Of a stretch of DNA of 42,974 bases, positions 1 to 8,823 are shown piece after piece. The translations under genes and the position numbers were made by a program. The stretch lies in NCBI GenBank assembly GCA_020249045.1, contig JADCGK010000142.1:1-42974 (forward strand), read 5' to 3'. The notes below the pieces were generated by a model. That model ran no database searches and was not told where the DNA came from. It saw only the letters and a program-made list of their open reading frames with translations. Each line of letters opens with the position of its first letter. Position 1 is the first letter of the stretch. Source of the DNA: Azospirillum sp. Lineage in GTDB: Bacteria; Pseudomonadota; Alphaproteobacteria; CACIAM-22H2.

Positions 1-581
1 CGGTCGATTTCGGCGAGCGCGCGCTGGAAACCGGCCAGCGCGAAGGTATCGGTGGTTTCCGTCCCGCGCGCGGAGGTGGCGCGCACCACCGCGTTGGCGG
101 TCGCCGGCGCCGTGCGCAACGCGTTGACGATCTGCCGGTCGCCGTCGGCTTCGCGCGCCCAAACCATCTGGCTGTTGGCTTGCGCAAGCGTCGACAGCGT
201 GGCCTTGGTCCGGCCGATTTCGATTTCCCCGCCGTCGCGCGCGGGATACCCCAACCCCATCGTGAACTCGTCGTTGCGGCGGGGATTTTGGTGATGGGCG
301 ATCGTCAGCGCGATGTCGGCGCGCTGGGCGTTGGCAGGCCGGCTTTCCGAACGCGTCGGGCGGGCGGTCAGGTAGCAAATCTTGGCGTTGTTGGGGCCCG
401 CTTCGAAGGCGCGCCAGCCCTCGAAGGTGCCGAGGGCGCGTGGGGTCGCGGATTGGCCGGTCGGGGCTTGTTGATTGGCCGGTGCGGCGCGCTGCTGGGC
501 GGCGGCCGGCGAGGCCGCGAACGAAGCGACAACCGCGGCGAAAATCGCCGCCCGAACGCCGAATCGATGATCCGTTCCCAT
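1..581 (-). CDS. Invasion-associated locus B (IalB)-like secreted protein, truncated by window edge
   Basis: Reverse-strand reading from ATG at 581: MGTDHRFGVRAAIFAAVVASFAASPAAAQQ (signal peptide) ... FEGWRAFEAGPNNAKICYLTARPTRSE ... FALAGFQRALAEIDR, open to the window edge. Confidence 0.65.
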   Translation of the reverse strand, partial: MGTDHRFGVRAAIFAAVVASFAASPAAAQQRAAPANQQAPTGQSATPRALGTFEGWRAFEAGPNNAKICYLTARPTRSESRPANAQRADIALTIAHHQNPRRNDEFTMGLGYPARDGGEIEIGRTKATLSTLAQANSQMVWAREADGDRQIVNALRTAPATANAVVRATSARGTETTDTFALAGFQRALAEID

Positions 582-597
582 GGGTGGGCCGTATCGC
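568..597 (+). promoter_or_regulatory. Candidate ECF (RpoE/ECF11-like) promoter TGATCC-N18-TATCGC upstream of the sigma gene
   Basis: TGATCC at 568-573 and TATCGC at 592-597, about 110 nt ahead of the sigma ATG at 709. The -35 resembles the TGATCC element recalled for RpoE/ChrR systems; the -10 match is weak. Confidence 0.3.
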
Positions 598-708
598 ATT
601 CGAATGCTTTCCGTCAACCGCCCCGCCTTGCGCTTCCGCGACGAAACCGCCGGCCCCGTCGCCGCCGCTTCGCTTGCGCGCGCCGCGCGGGCCTCGCTAC
701 AAGGCCCC

Positions 709-1296
709 ATGCAGCCGACCGACGGGGCGACCCCGCACGACGCGCCGACCTCGCACGAGGCCCATATCCGCGACATTCTGGCGATCGCGCGGGCGCAAGA
801 CCGCGCGGCGTTCGCCCGCTTGTTCGGCTATTTCGGTCCGCGCGTGAAATCCTATCTGCTGCGGCTGGGCGCGGATCAGGCCCAAGCCGAGGATCTGACC
901 CAGGAAGTGATGCTGGCGGTGTGGCGCAAGGCGCCGGCCTACGATCCGCGCCTGGCGGGTCCGTCGACCTGGATCTTCGCGATCGCTCGCAACCGGCGCA
1001 TCGATGCGCTGCGCGCCGAACGGCGCGCCCAGCTCGACCCCGACGATCCCGGTTTGCTGCCCGAGGCGGACGCCCTGCCCGACCGCGTGCTCGATACCGG
1101 GCGCTGGGAATCGCGTCTTGCCCAGGCCTTGCGGGAATTGCCGCCCGAACAGGCCCAGATGCTCAAACTCGCCTATTACGAAGACCGCTCCCACGGCGAT
1201 ATCGCCCAATCCCTTCGTTTGCCACTCGGCACGGTCAAATCGCGCTTGCGACTTGCCGTCGGCCGTTTGCGAACCATGTTCGGTGACGACCAATGA
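709..1296 (+). CDS. ECF RNA polymerase sigma-70 factor (RpoE/ChrR-type)
   Basis: MQPTDGATPHDAPTSHEAHIRDILAIARAQDRAAFARLFGYFGPRVKSYLLRLGADQAQAEDLTQEVMLAVWRKA...PSTWIFAIARNRRIDALRAERR...LKLAYYEDRSHGDIAQSLRLPLGTVKSRLRLAVGRLR: sigma region 2 and region 4. Confidence 0.93.
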   Translation: MQPTDGATPHDAPTSHEAHIRDILAIARAQDRAAFARLFGYFGPRVKSYLLRLGADQAQAEDLTQEVMLAVWRKAPAYDPRLAGPSTWIFAIARNRRIDALRAERRAQLDPDDPGLLPEADALPDRVLDTGRWESRLAQALRELPPEQAQMLKLAYYEDRSHGDIAQSLRLPLGTVKSRLRLAVGRLRTMFGDDQ

Positions 1297-1973
1297 ATAT
1301 GCACGCCGCCCTTTCGCCCCGTCCCCTCGCCGACGAGTGGCTTCTCGACTACGCCGCCGGCTCGGCCCCCGAAGCCGTGTCGGTGCTGGTCGCAGCGCAT
1401 CTGGAGCTGTGCCCCGAGGCGCGCGCCACGCTCGCGCGGCTCGAAGCCGTGGGCGGCGCGATGCTCGAGGACCTGCCGCCCGCCGGGCTATCGCCCGCCA
1501 GCATCGAAGCGGTCTTCGCCAAGCTCGACGCGTTGGCGCAGGAATCGGCGGCCGCCCCGCAGCCCGCGCGCGGTGCCGCTGCGGCCCTGCCGCGCGCGCT
1601 GGCGCCCTATATTCCCGACGGCATCGATGCGCTGCCCTGGAAGAACGCGGGCCGCGGCTTCGAAGAAGCGGCGCTGGGCCGGCGCGGTCGGCATACGATG
1701 AGCCTGCTGCGCGCGCGCGACGGCGGCCGCGTGCCGACGCACACCCACACCGGAACCGAATTCCTGCTCGTGCTCGACGGCAGTTTCCGCGACGAGCGCG
1801 CGGCTTATGCGCGCGGCGAGGTGTGCGTGGGCGATGCGGAAACGCTGCATACGCCGACGGTCGATCGCGGCACCAGCTGCCTGTGCTTGTCGGTCAGCGA
1901 CGGGGCGGTGCGCTTGCCCGGCCTGATGGGGCGCTTGCTGAACCCGCTGCTGCGCTGGCAAGCGGGCCGCTGA
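1293..1973 (+). CDS. ChrR-family anti-sigma factor with C-terminal cupin domain
   Basis: Overlaps the sigma stop by 4 bp; N-terminal LLDYAAGSAPEAVSVLVAAHLELCPEARATLARLEAVGGAMLED; C-terminal cupin THTHTGTEFLLVLDGSF...GDAETLHTPTVD. Confidence 0.88.
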   Translation: MNMHAALSPRPLADEWLLDYAAGSAPEAVSVLVAAHLELCPEARATLARLEAVGGAMLEDLPPAGLSPASIEAVFAKLDALAQESAAAPQPARGAAAALPRALAPYIPDGIDALPWKNAGRGFEEAALGRRGRHTMSLLRARDGGRVPTHTHTGTEFLLVLDGSFRDERAAYARGEVCVGDAETLHTPTVDRGTSCLCLSVSDGAVRLPGLMGRLLNPLLRWQAGR

Positions 1974-1993
1974 GACGCGCGTCCGAACCCGGG

Positions 1994-2539
1994 TCACACC
2001 CGCCGCAGCGGGGGGCCCAAGCGGCGCTTTTCCACGACGAAGGATTTGGGTGCGGACGCGGCCCGCGGGGCGCGCGGCGGCGGTGCGAATAGCGGGCGCG
2101 GCGGCGCTTCGAAATCGCCCGCGTCGTCGCTTGCGGGCCGGCGCGCCGGCCGGACGAAAGCCGGATCGGACTCGGCGAAGCTCGGCGGCGCGAAATTTCC
2201 CGGCCCCATGATTTTGCGCGGACTCGGCTTGCGCCGCGCGCGCGGGGCTTTGGTCTTCGGCTTCACATCAGCAAGGCGCACTTCGATCTTGCGCTCGGAT
2301 ACGGTGGAGCCATCCAGCGCCTCGATCGCCGCCTTGCAGTGCTTTTCCGTCGCCATGGTCACGAAGCCATAGCCGATGGCCTTGCCCGAGGCGGGGTCGG
2401 TGGGCACCGAGGCTTCGATCACGATGCCGTGCGAATCGAACAGATCGGCAAGACGCTCCGCCGTGAAATCGAACGGCACGTTCCCGACGAAAAGCCGGGT
2501 GTTGTACACCTTGGGCTGAGGGGCGGCGGGCTTGTCCAT
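1994..2539 (-). CDS. RRM-domain RNA-binding protein with basic/proline-rich C-terminal tail
   Basis: MDKPAAPQPKVYNTRLFVGNVPFDFTAERLADLFDSHGIVIEASVPTDPASGKAIGYGFVTMATEKHCKAAIEALDG: RNP2 LFVGNV and RNP1 GYGFVTM-like motifs. Confidence 0.9.
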   Translation of the reverse strand: MDKPAAPQPKVYNTRLFVGNVPFDFTAERLADLFDSHGIVIEASVPTDPASGKAIGYGFVTMATEKHCKAAIEALDGSTVSERKIEVRLADVKPKTKAPRARRKPSPRKIMGPGNFAPPSFAESDPAFVRPARRPASDDAGDFEAPPRPLFAPPPRAPRAASAPKSFVVEKRRLGPPLRRV

Positions 2540-2566
2540 GACGACCGAGTTTTTCCTTCTATGGTA

Positions 2567-2580
2567 ACCGGTTAGCCGGT
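2567..2580 (-). promoter_or_regulatory. Leader hairpin ACCGG-(4 nt)-CCGGT in the 5' region of the RRM gene
   Basis: Perfect 5-bp inverted repeat 28 nt upstream of the RRM ATG. Confidence 0.35.
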
Positions 2581-2596
2581 CGGTTCGAGACTCGAC

Positions 2597-2620
2597 GAAT
2601 ATCTTCCGCCGACGATATTC
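2597..2620. repeat. Inverted repeat GAATATC-N10-GATATTC, possible operator or hairpin
   Basis: Perfect 7-bp arms 2597-2603 and 2614-2620 in the noncoding region upstream of the RRM gene. Confidence 0.5.
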
Positions 2621-2792
2621 CACCAAACGGGCGCATATTTCTCCCGCCAATCGCGCATGGCCGGCGCCGGATTTCCGCCGCCCGATGCAACCCCTGACGG
2701 CACGCTAGCCCCGAATTGTGCAAGGAACGTGACAGACCGGGCTGAAATTCCCGTGAAGGCCGATGCCCCGGGGATTCGACATCGGGGGTGCC

Positions 2793-3605
2793 ATGGCCTA
2801 CGCTAACCCAATGCGCAAGCTGTTGCCCATCCTACCCTTTCTGCTGTTGACGCTGGCCCCGGCCAGCGCGTCGGAGCGGCAGCGCGTGGTGCCCGCGATG
2901 GCCGGCAACGTCGAAAAAGTGGCGGCGCGCTGCGAAGTGCCGAGCGACATGCTGGCTCTGCGTCACCCGTTACCGCTCGTCGCCCGCCGCCTGACCGAGG
3001 GCCGACAATTGACCGTCGTGGCACTCGGCTCGTCCTCGACGCAAGGGGCCGGCGCCTCGACGCCGGGCAACGCCTATCCCGCGCGGCTGGAAAGCGAGTT
3101 GCACGCGCTGTTGCCGCATATGGCGATCACGGTCATCAACAAGGGCGTGGGCGGGGAGGATGCGGGCCAGATGCTCGCGCGCTTCGAGCGCGACGTGCTG
3201 TCGGTCGAACCGGATTTGGTGATCTGGCAAGCGGGCGTGAACGCGGCGATCCGCGGCACGTCGCTGGACGAGTTCGTCGAGCAGATGAACGAGGGCATCG
3301 AACGCATGCGCGCGCGCGGCATCGACGTGATGCTGATGGGCCCGCAAAACGCGCCGCGCTACCTCGAAGCGCCGCAACGGCGCGAATACGCCGATCATCT
3401 GATGCTGCTGTCGCGGCTGCACGACGCGCCGATCTTTCCGCGCTTCCGGATCATGTCGCATTGGCTGGCGACGGGCGCCTTCCGCGCGGAGGAGATCGTC
3501 GCCCCCGACAGGCTGCACATGACCGATGCGAGCTATTACTGCATCGCCCGGCTGCTGGCGCGCGCGATCGTTTCCGCCCGGCCGGCCGCGCAAGCCGCGC
3601 GCTGA
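2793..3605 (+). CDS. SGNH/GDSL-type hydrolase, secreted
   Basis: Signal-like MRKLLPILPFLLLTLAPASASE; VVALGSSSTQGAG (block I), GVGGEDA (block II), WQAGVNAA (block III), DRLHMT (block V). Start at 2793 or 2811 is ambiguous. Confidence 0.82.
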   Translation: MAYANPMRKLLPILPFLLLTLAPASASERQRVVPAMAGNVEKVAARCEVPSDMLALRHPLPLVARRLTEGRQLTVVALGSSSTQGAGASTPGNAYPARLESELHALLPHMAITVINKGVGGEDAGQMLARFERDVLSVEPDLVIWQAGVNAAIRGTSLDEFVEQMNEGIERMRARGIDVMLMGPQNAPRYLEAPQRREYADHLMLLSRLHDAPIFPRFRIMSHWLATGAFRAEEIVAPDRLHMTDASYYCIARLLARAIVSARPAAQAAR

Positions 3606-3611
3606 GCGCGC

Positions 3612-4682
3612 TCACGCCTCGTCGAAATCGAGCACGACCTCCTCGGTCGTCGGGTGCGCCTGACAGGCGAGCACAAAGCCCTTTTCGAGCTCCCACGGCG
3701 CCAAGGCGTAGTTGACGTCCATCTTGACCGCGCCCGCGCGCGTCAGACAGCGGCAGGTCGAACACACGCCGCCTTTGCAGCTGTGCGGAATCTCGAGGCC
3801 GCGCGCGAGCCCCGCATCGACGATCGACGGGCCGTCGAAGGGCACGTCGAACGCCTGACGGATGCCGTCGCGGATCACGGTGACGCGCGCGGCACCCGTG
3901 CGCGCCGCCGAAAGAACGGGCGCGCCCGCGGGCTGCGCCGAGTCCGGGGCCGCGAACAACTCCGTGTGGAGGGCCGCGGGTGCCGCACCCAATCGGACCA
4001 AGGCGGCCTTGGCCGTTTCGATCATCGCGAGCGGACCGCACAGATAGACCCCGTGCAGCGCCGCCGGATCGAACAGCGCAAGCGCCAAGCCTTCGAGCTT
4101 GGCTTCGTCCAAACGGCCGTCGAGCAGAAAGGTATCCTGCTTCTCGCGGCTCAAGACATGCGCGACCGAAAAACGCGTCATGTGCCGGTTCTTGAGGTCC
4201 TCGACCGCCTCGCGAAAGGCGATCGAATCGACCGTCTTGTTGGCGTAGATCATCGCCACGCGCGACCCGGGCTCCTCGGCCAGGATCGTCTTGGCGATCG
4301 ACAGGATCGGCGTGATCCCGCTGCCCGCCGCCACCAGCAGATAGGCCCGCGAGGCCGCCGGATCGAGTGCGGGCGTGAACCGCCCCTCGGGCGTGCCGAC
4401 GTCGACCACATCGCCCGGCTTCAGACTGTCGTTGGCCCAGGTCGAAACACGCCCGCCCGGCACGCGCTTGATGCCCACGCGCAGGACGCCTTCGTGGGGC
4501 GCCGCACAGATCGAATAGCTGCGCCGCTGCGCGACGCCGTCGATGGGCGTGCGAAGCGTCACGTATTGGCCCGCCCGAAAGCGATAGGCGTCGGCCAGCG
4601 CCGGAGGTACCGCGAAGGTCACCGCGACGCAGTCGCGGGTCTGGCGTTCGATCGCGGCGACGGAAAGAGCGTGGAATTCCAT
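3612..4682 (-). CDS. paaE: Phenylacetyl-CoA 1,2-epoxidase reductase subunit PaaE
   Basis: FAD/NAD(P) reductase motifs RAGQYVTLR, RSYSICAAP, YLLVAAGSGITPILSI, plus C-terminal 2Fe-2S ferredoxin SCKGGVCSTCRC...FVLACQAHP. Confidence 0.93.
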   Translation of the reverse strand: MEFHALSVAAIERQTRDCVAVTFAVPPALADAYRFRAGQYVTLRTPIDGVAQRRSYSICAAPHEGVLRVGIKRVPGGRVSTWANDSLKPGDVVDVGTPEGRFTPALDPAASRAYLLVAAGSGITPILSIAKTILAEEPGSRVAMIYANKTVDSIAFREAVEDLKNRHMTRFSVAHVLSREKQDTFLLDGRLDEAKLEGLALALFDPAALHGVYLCGPLAMIETAKAALVRLGAAPAALHTELFAAPDSAQPAGAPVLSAARTGAARVTVIRDGIRQAFDVPFDGPSIVDAGLARGLEIPHSCKGGVCSTCRCLTRAGAVKMDVNYALAPWELEKGFVLACQAHPTTEEVVLDFDEA

Positions 4683-5197
4683 CAGATGCACTTGAAGTAT
4701 TCGAAGGGTTCGCGGCAGGCGAGACAGCGATAGAGCGCCTTGCAGGCGGTCGAGCCGAACTCGCTGGTCTTTTCGACCCGGCCGCTGTCGCAGCGCGGAC
4801 AAGCGGGGCGGACGTCCTCGGCGAACAGGGCGCGCTTGCCCTTCGGCGCTTGGCCGATGGGCGGCGCTATTCCGTAGGCGCGGAGTTTCTCGCGCGCGGC
4901 CGGGCCGATCCAATCGGTCGTCCATGCGGGGTCGGTCACGGTCGCGATTCGCACCGGGCCCAGCCCCGCGCGTTCCAGCGCCAGGCGCGCATCGAGGGCG
5001 ATCGCGGCGGTCGCGGGACAGCCGGAATAGGTCGGAGTCAAATCGACCTCCAAACCTGCAGCGCCGTCGCGGACCGCCCGGACGACGCCGAGATCGACGA
5101 GCGACAAGGCGGGCACTTCCGGATCGGGCACGTGCGCGAGCACGTCCCACGCCCGGGCGACGCGATCGGATGCCGGTGAAGCGACGGCGTTCACCAT
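4682..5197 (-). CDS. paaD: Phenylacetate degradation protein PaaD (DUF59-like, C-terminal zinc ribbon)
   Basis: AWDVLAHVPDPEVPALSLVDLGVVRAV...PTYSGCPAT...CPRCDSGRVEKTSEFGSTACKALYRCLACREPFEYFKCI. Confidence 0.93.
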   Translation of the reverse strand: MVNAVASPASDRVARAWDVLAHVPDPEVPALSLVDLGVVRAVRDGAAGLEVDLTPTYSGCPATAAIALDARLALERAGLGPVRIATVTDPAWTTDWIGPAAREKLRAYGIAPPIGQAPKGKRALFAEDVRPACPRCDSGRVEKTSEFGSTACKALYRCLACREPFEYFKCI

Positions 5198-5943
5198 GTC
5201 GCGCCCGGATAGGCGCGCGGCAGGAACTGCATGGTCGCGAGCAGATGGCCGAGCGCTTCGGAATGGCGGCCGGCGTAACCGCCCGTCTGGGTCCAGCCGT
5301 CCTTCGGGCGGCGCAACGTCGCCGCGCGCAGCACTTCGTCGACCGTGGCGTTCCAAGCGGGCTTCAGCGCGGCCGGGTCCGGAACCGAATCGCCGAGCGC
5401 CGCCACGACCGCGTCGGTTTCGAAGAACTCGCCCGTGTATTCCCACAGCGCATCGACCGCGGCTTGCGCGCGCGCGTGGCTTTCGGCCGTACCGTCGCCC
5501 AAGCGCACGACCCATTCGCCCGAATGGCGCAAATGATAATGCGCTTCCTTGGCCGCCTTGGCGGCGATGCCCGCGAGCCGGGCGTCGCTTGCGCGCGCCA
5601 AGCCCGCGAAGGCTTCGACCTGCCAGGCGTCGAACAGGAATTGCCGGACCATCGTGTGGGCGAAATCGCCGTTGGGCCGCTCGCACAGCAGCGCGTTGCG
5701 GAAGTCCCAAGCGTCGCGCGAATAGGCGAGCGCGTCCGCATCGCGGCCTTTGCCTTCCAAGGTTCCGGCATAGGCGAGGAATTGTTCGGCCTGACCGGTC
5801 AGATCGAGGCCGATATTGGCGAGCGCGATATCCTCCTCGAGCTCGGGCGCATGGCCGCACCATTCCGCGACGCGATGGCCCAGGATCAGGCACGAATCCC
5901 CGTGCCGCAGCAGATACTCGAACAAGGCCGCCGCGCGTTCCAT
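5191..5943 (-). CDS. paaC: Phenylacetyl-CoA epoxidase structural subunit PaaC
   Basis: MERAAALFEYLLRHGDSCLILGHRVAEWCGHAPELEEDIALANIGLDLTGQAEQFLAYAG..., located between paaB and paaD. Confidence 0.93.
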   Translation of the reverse strand: MERAAALFEYLLRHGDSCLILGHRVAEWCGHAPELEEDIALANIGLDLTGQAEQFLAYAGTLEGKGRDADALAYSRDAWDFRNALLCERPNGDFAHTMVRQFLFDAWQVEAFAGLARASDARLAGIAAKAAKEAHYHLRHSGEWVVRLGDGTAESHARAQAAVDALWEYTGEFFETDAVVAALGDSVPDPAALKPAWNATVDEVLRAATLRRPKDGWTQTGGYAGRHSEALGHLLATMQFLPRAYPGATW

Positions 5944-5945
5944 CG

Positions 5946-6233
5946 TCAGATGTTCTTCACGCCGTCGGGGATGTTGTAGAAGGTCGGATGCCGGTAGACC
6001 TTGTCGGTCATCGGTTCGAACATCTCGTCCTTGCGCGCGGGATCGGACGCCACGATGTCCGCCGAACGCGCGACCCACACGCTGACGCCCTCGGCGCGCC
6101 GGCAATAGACGTCGCGCGCCATGTCGACCGCCATCGCGCCGTCCACCGCGTGCAGCGAGCCGACATGACGGTGCGCGAGCCCGCTGCGCGAGCGCACGAA
6201 AACCTCCCACAGCGGCCAATCCTTGCGTTCCAT
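5946..6233 (-). CDS. paaB: Phenylacetyl-CoA epoxidase subunit PaaB
   Basis: MERKDWPLWEVFVRSRSGLAHRHVGSLHAVDGAMAVDMARDVYCRRAEGVSVWVARSADI. Confidence 0.93.
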   Translation of the reverse strand: MERKDWPLWEVFVRSRSGLAHRHVGSLHAVDGAMAVDMARDVYCRRAEGVSVWVARSADIVASDPARKDEMFEPMTDKVYRHPTFYNIPDGVKNI

Positions 6234-6242
6234 GGGAACCGC

Positions 6243-7247
<1,005 letters not shown>

Positions 7248-7279
7248 GACCCGCGTTCCTCCCGGGAACCAGGGCCACA

Positions 7280-7325
7280 ATATGTCACGGTTTGGAACGC
7301 TTTTGAAGCCCAACTTGTGACATAT
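7280..7325. promoter_or_regulatory. 46-bp imperfect palindrome upstream of paaA, candidate PaaX operator
   Basis: ATATGTCAC ggt TTGG ... CCAA ctt GTGACATAT: 9-bp perfect outer arms and 4-bp inner arms. It overlaps the paaX stop codon and lies 33 nt upstream of the paaA ATG. Confidence 0.6.
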
Positions 7326-8184
7326 GACCGGCGGCGAAACGCCGCCGCAAGGACTTGTCCGCGCGCGGCAATTTCCCGTCCGGCCCGGCGCCGTGCGCGT
7401 CGAGCCACGCTTCCGAGGCCGCGAGCAGCGCCCGGTAACGGCCGGCGAGCCGCGCGCGCGCGCGCGTCCCCGGCCAGTCGCGCGGCAGAAGTCCCGCGGG
7501 CAGGCCCGGATCGCGCAGCGCCAGGCGGCGGAATTCGTGGATCAGGATCAATCGGGCACGCAAGCACCGTTCGGGATCGCGCGGACCCGGCCCGGCGGGC
7601 GCGAGACGCCGGGCGAGATCCGACCAAGCCCGGCCCAAGCCCGGCAGGTCCCATGCGCGGGCGATCAATGCGCGCGCGGGTCCTTCGGGCGCCGCCGGGC
7701 CCGCGACGATCGCCGGGCGCCGGTCGTCGGGCAGGCTTGCGAGCACGGAGGCAAGCGCGTCGGGGTCCGCATCGGGATGGATCATCGTCGTCGGGCCGGC
7801 GGAAGCAAAGCCGATCCATTCGAACGGTCGGCGCGCGGCAACGCGCGCCGGCATCGGCGGGAATATCGCCACCCGCCAAGGCCCGGCGCGCTTGGCTTCG
7901 GGGACGGCATAAATCCGCCGGGCCGCTTCGCGCGTGCGCGCGGCCCCTTCGGGCGCCAGAGCGTAGAAGGCGCGCTTGCCCGCGCGCCGCGGTTCGAGCC
8001 AGCCCTCGGCCACCAAGCGCGACAAGGCCGTGCGCAATTGGGAGTCGTTGACGCCCAGCATTCCGGCGATGGCCGCGAGCGTGGCGTAGGCCGCGACGCC
8101 CCCGCGTGGAACGATCAGATCGCCGAAGATCGTGACGACGAGAGAGCCCGCATTCGTCCCGTCGCGGCGCGCGCGTCGGCGCAT
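7285..8184 (-). CDS. paaX: PaaX-family transcriptional regulator of phenylacetate degradation
   Basis: [67 protein letters not shown]...[32 protein letters not shown], immediately upstream of paaA. Confidence 0.93.
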   Translation of the reverse strand: MRRRARRDGTNAGSLVVTIFGDLIVPRGGVAAYATLAAIAGMLGVNDSQLRTALSRLVAEGWLEPRRAGKRAFYALAPEGAARTREAARRIYAVPEAKRAGPWRVAIFPPMPARVAARRPFEWIGFASAGPTTMIHPDADPDALASVLASLPDDRRPAIVAGPAAPEGPARALIARAWDLPGLGRAWSDLARRLAPAGPGPRDPERCLRARLILIHEFRRLALRDPGLPAGLLPRDWPGTRARARLAGRYRALLAASEAWLDAHGAGPDGKLPRADKSLRRRFAAGHMSQVGLQKRSKP

Positions 8185-8185
8185 C

Positions 8186-8782
8186 TCAAGCGTAGAAGCG
8201 CGCGAGGCTCGCTTCGATCTGCCGGTGCAACTCGGCGTCGATGTCGCGCATCATTTCCTGGGTCATTTCGTACCAGACGCGCTCGCGGTCGTTGAGCGAG
8301 ATGTTCTCCAGCACCGAGCGCTGGCGCACGGCCGTGGCCGTGGCGATGCCGTCGCGGAAATTGCCGCGCTGCTGGCGGATTTCGACCGCGCATTCGATGC
8401 GCCCGTCGTAACGCTGGGCGGGTTCGGTCGTGAACGTGCCGCGGAAGCCTTGCGTGCGCGGCAGATCGGTTTCGGTCACGCGCGCGTCGAGCACCACGAA
8501 GCGCACGAAGCGTTCGCCGCGGCCCGACGCCGCGAGGCGTTCGGCCGCCCACAGACGCAATGTCGCCTCGGGCGTGCGCGCGAACAGATGTTCGACATGG
8601 GGCGGGGCGAGCGGCGCCTGATAGTCGAACGCGACCTCGACGCGCAAGGCCTCGAAGCGGAACGTGCCGCGCGGGGCGAAGCTGATCGGCGGGAATTGCG
8701 GGGGCGGCGGCAGGTCGGCGCAGGCGGCGAGCGCGGGCGCGGCCGCGGCGGCGGCGAGGAACGAGCGGCGGGACAGCGTCAT
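8186..8782 (-). CDS. Conserved putative lipoprotein of unknown function
   Basis: MTLSRRSFLAAAAAAPALAACADLPPPP: twin-arginine-like signal plus LAAC lipobox; about 198 aa; no recognised domain. Confidence 0.72.
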   Translation of the reverse strand: MTLSRRSFLAAAAAAPALAACADLPPPPQFPPISFAPRGTFRFEALRVEVAFDYQAPLAPPHVEHLFARTPEATLRLWAAERLAASGRGERFVRFVVLDARVTETDLPRTQGFRGTFTTEPAQRYDGRIECAVEIRQQRGNFRDGIATATAVRQRSVLENISLNDRERVWYEMTQEMMRDIDAELHRQIEASLARFYA

Positions 8783-8823
8783 CGGGGGTCTCCGTCTTCG
8801 GGGCGCGGGCGAGTGTGCCGCGA

